Of a DNA stretch of 64,000 nucleotides, positions 30,779-57,900 are shown one piece after another. The first letter of the stretch is position 1; each line of letters starts with the position of its first letter. Location: positions 10,078,075-10,142,074 of the forward strand of contig NC_091135.1 of assembly GCF_041381155.1 (NCBI RefSeq). The letters are read 5' to 3'. A model generated the notes under the pieces. It was not told where the DNA came from and did not search any database. It saw nothing but the letters and a program-made list of their open reading frames with translations. This DNA is from Argopecten irradians. Taxonomy: Eukaryota; Mollusca; Bivalvia; Pectinida; Pectinidae. The translations under genes and the position numbers were made by a program.

Positions 30779-32088
30779 AACAAGAGGCCCAAAGGGCCTT
30801 AACGGTCATCTGACTACCTTGGCAATAGTAAAATTAATTATATATGGTGTCACTTTGTCAGGACCATGTCAGGATCATTTTCAATTTCTTTCAACAAATT
30901 TTATTTCAAACAAGAGGCCCAAGGGCCTAAACATATAGGAAATTAATTAGATATAGTGTCATGGTAGCCATCTTCGATTTGTGATCAACCAGAGATGTAA
31001 CAATACTTTATCGGGACCATGTCAGGATCATTTCATGCAAGTTTCAGCCAAATCGCACCAGTAGAACTTGAGAAGAAGTTCAAAATGTGTTTTCAAGATG
31101 GCGGCTGTGGCGGCCATCTTGGATTTTGGATCGACCCCAAAAATAACAACACTTTGTCGGGACCATGTCAGGATCATTTCATGCAAGTTTCAGCCAAATC
31201 GCACTGGTAGAACTTGAGAAGAAGTTCAAAATGTGTTTTCAAGATGGCTGCTGTGGCGGCCATCTTGGATTTCGGATCGATCCGAAAAATAACAACACTT
31301 TATCAGGACCATGTCAGGATCATTTCATGCAAGTTTCAGCCAAATCGCACCGGTAGAACTTGAGAAGAAGTTCAAAATGTGTTTTCAAGATGGCGGCTGT
31401 AGCGGCCATCTTGGATTTCGGATCGACCCGAAAAATAACAACACTTTGTCGAGACCATGTCAGGATCATTTCATGCAAGTTTCAGCCAAATCGCACCGGT
31501 AGAACTTGAGAAGAAGTTCAAAATGTGTTTTCAAGATGGCGGCTGTGGCGGCCATCTTGGATTTCGGATCAACCCGAAAAATAACAACACTTTGTCAGGA
31601 CCATGTAAGGATCATTTCATGCAAGTTTCAGCCAAATCGCACCGGTAGAACTTGAGAAGAAGTTCAAAATGTGTTTTCAAGATGGCGGCTGTGGCGGCCA
31701 TCTTGGATTTCGGATCGACCCGAAAAATAACAACACTTTGTCGAGACCATGTCAGGATCATTTCATGCAAGTTTCAGCCAAATCGCACCGGTAGAACTTG
31801 AGAAGAAGTTCAAAATGTGTTTTCAAGATGGCGGCTGTGGCGGCCATCTTGGATTTCAAATCAACCCGAAAAATAACAACACTTTGTCGGGACCATGTCA
31901 GGATAATTTCATGCAAGTTTCAGCTAAATCGCACTGGTAGAACTTGAGAAGAAGTTCAAAATGTGAAATGTTAACGCACGGCGGACGGCGGACGGCACGG
32001 CGCACGGCGGACGGCGGACGGCGGACGACGACGGACGAAACATGACGACTATAGGTCATCCTGACCCTTCGGGTCAGATGACCTAAAA
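30779..32088 (+). mobile_element. Helentron-like non-autonomous element with 146-bp tandem core
   Basis: The head carries the small palindrome GGCCCAAAGGGCC and GGTCATCTGAC (30804-30814). The tail carries the inverted GTCAGATGACC (32073-32083) inside a strong hairpin at 32054-32083 (arms GGTCATC-TGACCC and GGGTCA-GATGACC around TTC). Subterminal inverted repeats plus a 3' hairpin are hallmarks of Helentrons and their relatives such as oyster pearl elements. A second head at about 30909 suggests a truncated copy joined to a complete one. The core has six to seven 146-bp units between about 31005 and 31965, followed by a GC-rich ACGGCGG tract. The repeated 63-codon frames in the core are by-products of the period. 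Confidence 0.75.
31005..31965 (+). repeat. 146-bp tandem array (core of the Helentron-like element)
   Basis: The unit contains AAGATGGCGGCTGTGGCGGC, GGACCATGTCAGGATCATTT and AAATCGCACCGGTAGAACTT. Starts of the same frame are 146 bp apart (31019, 31165, 31311, 31457, 31749). The units are more than 90 percent alike by eye. Confidence 0.93.
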
Positions 32089-32241
32089 ACGTCTTATTCA
32101 ACACGTTTTAATCGTAGGTTTAAACTCTTCCTTACTCCTAAAATTGTACTGTTATCTTAATGTTTCTTATTGTTTCTTACAATTGGAATTCCGCAACAAG
32201 TAACAGCTGTTTGTTATTCGACACATAAACATAATTTTAAC

Positions 32242-48536
<16,295 letters not shown>

Positions 48537-48908
48537 TTTCGGGCAAAGATAATGTACGATACTTGATAGACCTTGATGTACAGCTGTCTTTCGTCTTGAA
48601 GAACCGTTAAGCGTATTTCTTTGGTTTCAAGTGAATAGCCGAACGCAACAAAACGTTCACATGGGCGCCGCCATTTTGCATTTGGTAAGTCTCGAAACAA
48701 CGTGTAAGAAGTAACTTGAAAATAATTGCAAAAGTAACAGAAGTTTCTAATTGAAATTTGAACTATTATTGATCCTAATTTAACCAAACTAACATTTTTA
48801 CAGCGTTTACAAGATACATATTGATTTTACAGTCACACAGACGCTTACAGGCGCGATCAAATTCAAGCGTTTCAACGACAGTGTCCTTAGGAATTTTAAA
48901 GCATCAAG
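48537..48908. promoter_or_regulatory. Bidirectional promoter region between DDX23 and BBS5
   Basis: 372 bp separate the two divergent start codons. GCCGCCATTTTG (48667-48678) matches the YY1-type core common in TATA-less housekeeping promoters. GTAAGT at 48685 and TTTTTACAG ending at 48803 could bound a 5' UTR intron of BBS5, which would put the shared core promoter within about 48537-48684. No RFX X-box (as often seen at ciliary genes) and no TATA box was seen. Confidence 0.7.
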
Positions 48909-51900
48909 ATGGAAGACCTGTGGGAAGACAGAGATGTCAGATTCGACGTGAACCCGTCGTATGTAACAATGATATACGTTATAGGACTACCATAATTTAT
49001 GCTTGCCTTATCTTTTATTCTTTCTGTAGAATCAATCAAATTCCTTAACTAACTCACAGGGCCATGTATAGTTTCTATTTTATATGTATTTCTGGCTATT
49101 TTTTTATAAAACTATACATGGCCCTGTGACTAACTTTAAATGACATTGTTGTAGCAAGTTAAAAAGCACTAACTACAATGCTAATGCCCAATGGACCATA
49201 GTACAATCCATTCAGATGCAAATTAAGGCATGGTGATACATTTGTAAAACAAGCGACTATATATAATGATTGTTATTTTAAGGCAAATGAAGATGCGGCC
49301 TGGGGAAAAGATGATTGACAGATTAGATGCTATAGAAGATACCAAAGGAAACAATGGAGATAGAGGTACAGTGAAACCTTACCTTACGACCACCTCAGAA
49401 TTAAGACCACCCTGCTATTATGGGCACTTGTTTTCAGTCCCGTCATTTCCCCTCTATATCTTTGTATTGGTCATCTCAGTATTACGACCACCCAGCTATT
49501 CCGTATTACGACCAGCCAAGGCAGTCCCAGCGACCACTGATCAACGGTAATTGACCCCCTTATTACGAACATTCACCTGTGTCAGTTTACCGTGCGTACA
49601 GCAGTCCTTCAGACCACTAGCCAAGACTAATCGACCCCTTCATTACGACCATTCACCCGTGTCCGTCAATCGCTTGTCAAGTGACAGACCGTTACCTGTA
49701 CGGTCGGTTGTGATCGAGGTCAGTTATAATCCGGTCGGTTGTGATCGAGGTCAGTTATAATCCAATTAATTACCCGATACATACGCATAATAACTGTGAC
49801 CAAAAGAAAGGATGGGGCTTTTGATGGTCTCCATTGTTTAGCCATTTGGTCGTCGCCCTTGTCATATGTTGACCTAACAGCTAGATGGCGCTTTGAAAGT
49901 GCAACTAGACCAATTATCGGATCACTTGCGCGTATATATAGTAATCGATCTTTTGTTTACTAATCAAAACATTAACCAGGGCTCTAATGATATTACAGTA
50001 GCAGTATTTAAAGCTCTATCTTCACGGGTGAGTAAAATAAACATCGTGGATCTAAGGCGTTTCGTTATCATTGTGGAATTAAACCGGTAAGAATGTCGCC
50101 GTATTTTTGTTTTGACAAAACTTCAATTTAAAGAGACAATCAGGCTAATTCTTTTACATAACCAAGAAGCAAAATATAGCATAAATGTATTGTTCTACAT
50201 TTCTTATGAAACATATAACGTAAAACATTGACAAATTCCACGACATTGTTAAGTATTTTAATTAATATTGTTGAAATATCAAATCGTTGATCAATACAAT
50301 TAAGCAGGTACAATATGGACGCTATACCCATACCCGAGCCAAAGTCACGCACGTTAAACAAATGAACTGCATAACCACCGAGAAGGTGATAGAATGATTT
50401 TAGGTAAGACAATGCACCTGATAAGGTAAACACACTACTGTCAGAGCGATTTGAGGAGTTCTAGACAAAAGTTGCATTACTCTCCGAGCAAGGGACAGGG
50501 TTCGGCATACAAGAAGTTTGACCACAGTATGTAATGGCAGACAGCGAGTGAGTTTGAACATTTCACACACATGTCGCCGTGGGCTTTTCAGGCATATCAC
50601 AGTAAAACTGACTGATCTAATTTCCATTAGAACTGTTTTTTTCCGATATATGTACAAATTTTAACGTTCTCTTAGACTGAATTGTCCCTTTAATTTCCAT
50701 ACAAACACAATAACTTTCAAACGTTTGTATGTAATATTTCCACCTCTTTTAAATTCATATGCAATTCGAAACGAGCTGCCGCTGAAAAAGAAAGTTGAAC
50801 TCAGCTGTAGGCTTATTTTAAGGTTTTCACTTTTTGTACTTTTTTCTGTAACCATGGAAACATTGCTGAAAATGGCAGATTTTTGTGTAAGAATCGTTTC
50901 CGGAGCACAACTCTAAAACCAGCTGAGATATTTCCATGAAACTTCATAGACACATTGTTCTTATGGTCTAGTAGTGCCTTTTGCTATTTTTAGGTTTTCA
51001 CTTTTTGTACTTTTTTCTGTAACCATAGAAACATTGCTGAAAATATCATATTTTTGTAGCAGGTTCATTTCTGGAGCATAACTCTAAAACCAGCAGAGAT
51101 ATTTCCACTTCATAGACACATTCATTTTATGGTCTAGTAGTGCCTTTTGCTATTTTTAGGTTTTCATTTTTTGCACTTTTTCCTGTTTTTTTTTTCATAC
51201 ACATAAGTCTCCACAATCAAACTTTCTTCAGCTTTGTTATCTCCATTGGCGGGGGATCTGAATGACTATGTCCTTGTTAATTATAATGTGCAGAGTTACG
51301 GTTCTTACTGATTAGAAGTCAATCCAATGCACCTCGGTATTAAGACAACCCCGCTATTAAGACCACTTTCACTCAGACCCTCAAGTGGTCTTAATAGAGA
51401 GGTTTTACTGTACTTATAATGCTACTTTGATCACATCCTCGATACTCTAGGGGTTACTATCACTTTAGTTATATCCACCCCTGGACTATCTCATACTAAA
51501 ACTGAAGGCAGTCCAAGAGAAAAGGTCTGACCAATCACAGGCATGTAAGACTTACTTTGAAGACTAAATATCAAGGGAGCAACGTCCAACTTCAAACCCA
51601 TACTGTCAACTAGCTATGTCTTCTTTATGTGCATCAAAGGACTAAATTACCTGTTCTGTTGCCTCCAGATATTTGAGATAGTCTAGGGATGGAATAAATG
51701 TCAGTAAAAGTTACTCCTTGAGTATCAAGGATGCTTTGATCATACTTTGGCATAATCTAAAAGTCAATATTGTTTACCTTTTATTTGAAAATGTGAAGCA
51801 TTAACAAATATCTTTATGTGATATGATGAATTCTAAAAGTCATAATCATATGGATATGGATTTTTTCTATTCATAGATGTTAACAGTACCCTGACATGAT

Positions 51901-54900
51901 GACATTTGAATAATCATTCATTATTTATTGTTTGTTTTAGGCCGCATAATTGTGACCAACTTGAGGATTATTTGGCACTCCCTGAACATGCCTAGAGTCA
52001 ATTTATGTATGTATGAATTGATTTTACTCTTGATAATATAGCAAACCAATTTTACACATTGAAATAAAGAGAAACATACCAGGTACTGTAATATTGTAAC
52101 TGCTTAAAGTTTTACCAGGTTATGTTCGCTTTGACTTTCAACAAATTTAACAAATTTGACAGTATTTCTAAAATATTTTTTTCTTCTTTCTATTTTGTTT
52201 TTCTTGTTTGTCATTTATTTATAAATGAACATAACATATATTTCTTTTCTTCTAAATGATCTTAATTTGCAACAAACAAAAAAAAAAGGGATTTTTTATA
52301 CATGTGAGCTGTCTCTCTGTGATGGCTATATTTGAATGATGCATGAAATAAGTTACATGTACTATGTTTGCAAAATATATTGCTTCAAAAGTTTGATTGA
52401 TGCATGTATTTCTTTTATTTTCCAGCTATTGGGTTTAACTGTGTGATAAATATTTCAACAAAGACCGCTCAGTCAGTAAGTATTTATTATCCTTTATATA
52501 TATATATATGAAAATCTTCAATGTTCCATTAAGTTTGTTTAATGAGCAACAAAACCCAATTAAACACCCTCATACAATGATATTATTCTACCACTAGCCC
52601 TCAAACTGTGTGCTTTGATGGCCAAGTGGTAACATTCAACTTTCTACATCTAGCATTTTTATTCAAGATTTATTGTGGCTGATTGGTTAGGGTGTCTAAC
52701 TTTCTGTCACTTTATATTTAATTCTCCCAACTCTATGTATATGTATATGCTACAGAGGCTGAGCTGTCAGAATGTTCAAGTACAATGTACAGTAGTTCAA
52801 ATGTGTATACAAAAATGTCATGTATTGATTGTTTGCCAGGTAGATATAGATATGAATGTGTTTTGTATATTACCTTCTATTCCTGGATGGCATTTAAAAA
52901 ACACAAATTGAAAATCACTGATTTAGAAATCATTTTGTTTTGCACAGAAATTAAGAGGAACCACAGAGGCTTTATATGTTTTGACAAAGTGCAATACCAC
53001 CAGATTTGAATTCATCTTCACAAATTTAGTAAGTAAAAAAACATTAATACACAGACCTGTAGTTAATGAAATACATACAATTTTCAAACTCCTGTCCTTT
53101 GGCTTTTGTCTTCCATTTTGAAGAGATATTTCTAAATTAATTGCATGAATAAGAAAAAACTCTACAAATACAATGCCCACATTCTTTGTTTGATGGTAGT
53201 GAGAATTTGATTTAGTGAATCAATCTGTAATCTGATCAGTTCAGTTATAATATTCATGTAGTGTAAACAAATATTCTTTTGTGTGCAATTTCCTTTCCCC
53301 GATTTTAATTCATGAAAGTTTATCTCTGAAAATTGTAGTGGTAGCAGCGAAAGTAAGTTAGTTTACAGCAAATCAATTTAGCATACCTGTAATATGCAGG
53401 GGAAATGATTGAATGAATCTTACAGGTCATTGTTTATTTTTTTATTTCCAACCATCTCTCTCCAGATTCCTGGCTCACCACGTCTGTTTACAACCGTGAT
53501 TGCAGTACACAGGTAAGTCTATGATGTATAATGTTTGCTGAAACTATAACGATTACTATGTGTCAAATCGAAAAATAGTTATTTATGGTCCTTGATCTTT
53601 TAAAATAAGCATTCATAATGATTGTATGACAATTGATTATGAAATTTTAAATTCCATGAAAGTTCCATTTCATCTTTTCCTACCTGCTATTGATGTGACA
53701 GTGCTAGTTTCAAATGACAACACTTGTAGGTATATGGATTGTAACTACATATCCATATTTGTTCTCATTCTTGGATCCATGCTATTGTTAGAACTTAATT
53801 TCCATTCACAGGATCTTTTGAGATTAATTTTACTACCTAATTATTGTGATATATATTTCAACTGTGTCGCTGTCTCATCAGCCAATTATTACTGAAATGT
53901 TTAAAAAGCTGCGTGTTAATGTTGAAACATCCAAGAAAGTAAAACTATTCTCTGAATTATGGACAATTTTATGAGTTTAACTGTGAATGAAGTTACATTA
54001 ATTAATTAATGAAGACTTGGTGTTTCTGTTTTAATGAAAATTTTAATTTTGTCAATGTTTGTGTTTAGGGCTTATGACACCTCCAAGCTATACCGTGACC
54101 TAAAACTACGTGGTGCACTCGTCCATAACAAACAGCTTCGGCTTCTACCACAGGAACAGATCTACGACAATGTCAATGGAGTATGGAATCTATCTAGTGA
54201 TCAGGTAACCTGTTCATTCTGACCCTGTGTAATCTGAACTCTGTATAAGCAGGATTGTCCACACTGTTCTATTTCATATTATGTGTTTCTAGATATTTAT
54301 GTAATAAAGAAACCTTTATAAACTAGACCTATATAAATACTGAATATGAATGCGTATGCAAATATTTTTTCACAACAGATAAATTCTAACCAACAAATTA
54401 AATGTACCTTTTGATAACAATATTTTAAAATGTAGCAAAAAAATTTTACCAGTCGGGTAACAAATTAAACAATATTGGTTGCCATGGAATATAAAAGAAT
54501 ATATTTGATGTAATGCAGGATATTTGAATTTCAAATCTACATATTCAGAGATTTCTTAAATTTTTCTTCCAGGGAAATCTAGGGACATTTTTCATCACCA
54601 ATGTACGGTTGGTGTGGCATGCTAATATCAATGAATCCTTCAATGTCAGCATCCCTTATCTACAAATGGTATGTACATGTTTACATGTACTCTGGCATAT
54701 TAGATGATCATACCATGTCATAGGCCAAATATATATAATAATTGAAATACAAAATCATAGTAAAAATGGCTTTGATATTTGTTTACCTACTATTAACAGT
54801 ATATTTAAACACCTTTAAATTGTTACAATGAGACTTTCAGATGTGATTGAGGAAAAAGATGTTTTTTTTATGACAATAATGTTAAAAAAGTCTGTTCTAG

Positions 54901-57900
54901 AATTCAGAGCTATCATTTCTTCAGAATATTGGTACCTAGTGTTAATTGTTATGACTAAATCAATCTTGTATTTCTGAAAAATCAATTTTCAGAGATCTGT
55001 GAAAATCAGAGATTCCAAATTTGGACTGGCCCTGGTTGTGGAAAGTTCACAACAGGTAAGTAAAATATGTTCAATATGTACGTTTATTACCTTAGCTGTA
55101 AGAAATTAAGCAATGTGTAAATCCAAAACCAAGTAACCCTCTGATCTCTTAAAGATATTTTTTTATTTTTTTTTTTTTTGTAATTTTACTGTAGTAGTAC
55201 ATCTGTATTACCAAAAGTCTATGTGTGTACTACTTTAAGGTTACTTTGGCCTTGATCTATAAGTTCAAAGATGACATAGATCAACAATATACAATGTGTC
55301 TAGTTATTTCATTCAGGTGATGACAACAGACCCTTTCAAACAGAAAACAATCGTAACATAGCGCATGATTTGATATACCGTATTCGACCCAATAAGCGCC
55401 CAGGGCGTTTAAAAAATTGAAAAATGCCTCAGAAATGGAGAGGGGCGCTTATAGGGACATGGGCGCTTATTTGGTCGAATACGGTAAATGTAATCACGAT
55501 CTTTGTCAGGGAGTGAACTCTGGACCTAATGATTCCTAGCTATAGTCTGATGTTCAACCGATCAAGCTAAAGACAAGTTCTCCATTGCCAACAGTACCGT
55601 ATTCAACCCAATAAGTGCCCAGAATATTTAAAAAAATGAAAAAATGAAAAGATGCTTAATAAGATGCTTACATGGGCGCTTATTGGGTCGAATACGGTAT
55701 ATTGCAGCTAGTTTTTACCAGGATTACATAATCTTCAATTAATTTGTAGGACTACATATAAGTTTGTCTTTCTTCTCGTTGATAGAGCGGTGGATTTGTA
55801 TTAGGGTTTAGAATAGATCCCGCCGAGAAACTACAACAGGTTGTCAAGGAGATCCAGAGCTTACATCGTGTGTACAGTTCCTGTCCTCTGTTTGGTGTAG
55901 AGTTTGAAACAGAAGAAAAGGTAAAAACCTCATTAAAATCATGTTAAAAATGCAATAGGATATGTATCACATTTGTAGCTCTCCTTAAATTTTGAACACT
56001 TTTTAAGGTTTCGCCCAACCAAATAAATATTTTTTTTGTAAAATCTAATAAATGGAAGAAAAGAGGAAAAAAACATTTTTAAAATACCTCAATTTAATTT
56101 CTTTATGTGTTTGAGATTAAACAAATGTGTCTTGAATACAAAATTGAAGGAAATCCTTGATTTATTACGGTGTCCGTCAGACAAAATAGTATGCAAATGA
56201 AGCTGCGATGGATTGTGTTGTCGAAGTTTCGCGCATGCGCATTGCTACGCACTAAAAGTAAACAAAATGGCTGAACGAAAGTGTGTGAGATAAAAAATAT
56301 CTAAATCGGCAACAAAGTGGAGGAAATTATAATGGAATCGGTAGCACCCTAGGATATCTATAGGGATTTAAATTCAGAGATGACATGTAGCAGTAGAAAA
56401 AAACAGAAGCCACATCCCAAGCGGAACTTGCTCGGATCTGTTGGGACTCGTGTAACGGCGTTGCACGTGGTTAGTTAAATTTCAACACATATGCCAGCGC
56501 ACCAGACTAACTACATGTATGTTTGGTGTAATAAGCTAGCGAGCGTGTGTAAGTAACATGAAGTGTTTTAGATTATACGATATGTATAAACAGTCCATCG
56601 CACTTCAATTTGTTGTTGTTGTTTTTAACTAAACATGCCGTGGCAAACTGTCACTGCCATCTGACTTTTTGTTGCACGCTTCCGTTTGTTGCTGCGGCCT
56701 CGTTTTGGAAAAAAATACGTCATGTTCTATGTAAAGCTTGACTTCGCTCTATTTTTAGAGGAGTATTTTCCTGGTCAAGCTAGGCAACTGACCACCCATA
56801 TTGTTCGCTGTATGCATTGAAAATGATCTGAAGATAATATCTATGTTTTGGATAAATTTCAATTTCGTAGTCTTTATATTTCATTGGGCGAAACCTACCT
56901 TTAAATTTTGAACTTACTTTTTAATGATTTTCTATGTGCACATTTGTCACTAGAATTTGTTAATGGTCTATAGATAGTGATTGAATGTGTTGTCTTGCCT
57001 ATAGTACCAAAAATCATAGATCTTTATTTCTGAATCAGTGGTCGCAGTATGACTTAGTAGGTAAGGTATCAGATGCTGTTTGACATCACTATACCTACTA
57101 GTACTCCCAACAATGTTATAGGTAAAGCTGCATGATTGGATACTTTTGAATCATAATGTGGTGTCTATCAGAATTTTCTCCACGAGTTTTAAGTGCCAAC
57201 GGAATTGTAAATTTTCATAATCCACGGAAATTGAGCCCAACAAAAATAAATGATTTCACAGTAACCCCTCTCACCAATTATGGACTTACTGGCTATTTCT
57301 AGTCTACCATTACTGGCATACCCTGTTAAAAATAACATTGAATGAAATCCAACAAAACTGAACCTTCTTAATTTCTATTTGATTCTAACTACAATTTGTA
57401 CAGATTAATGTTACTTACCTTGCATAAATGTCATAAGAGGTTGCGGCTATATCAAATGTCTTCCTCAAAATAAAAGCAAATGACAGGCATATCTTTTAAA
57501 TGAATTCTTTATGCCTCAATCAATCATTGATTAAATACCAACCTTTACAATTTATATTTAGCATTGTTAATGACTATTAAAGTGGAAAATTCAACCAATT
57601 TCACTTTCAAAATGATCAATTTACATGCAACTTTTAACTAAAAAACCATGCATCCACCTTCCTTCTTACTTCCAGTAATCAACACTATTTATGGACAATT
57701 TGAGTTCTACAGTTTTGATATGTGGCTATTGTATACTCTTTCACTTTGTATGATGAATATTTCAATGTTTCCCAGCTGGACGACAGTCAGGACTTGTCAG
57801 TTGAGCGTGTTCAGGACGATGTGGAGATAGAAAATGAAGGATCCTCGGATGCCTTTGCTGTGAGTTAGAATAAAAATTATTTACTTTTATTTTTCTGCAA

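Larger units (their letters stand above)
49367..51412. mobile_element. 2-kb TIR element in BBS5 intron 2 (TACAGTRAAACC ends)
   Basis: The left end TACAGTGAAACC (49367-49378) is the inverse of GGTTTTACTGTA (51401-51412) with one mismatch, and the similarity continues inward (GACCACCTCAG against GACCACTTGAG). TA ends suit a Tc1/mariner-type target. Inside are GACC-rich diverged repeats (49380-49760), family C copy 2, and a 170-bp tandem repeat. No transposase is present, so it is non-autonomous and composite. Confidence 0.6.

Noticed and set aside
31019..31940. Series of 63-codon ORFs 146 bp apart
   Set aside because: Same frame of a 146-bp tandem unit within the Helentron-like element; each ends in every unit and no start context or domain is seen.
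48537..48908. RFX X-box for BBS5
   Set aside because: Looked for GTTGCC...GGYAAC-type sites; none was seen in the intergenic region.
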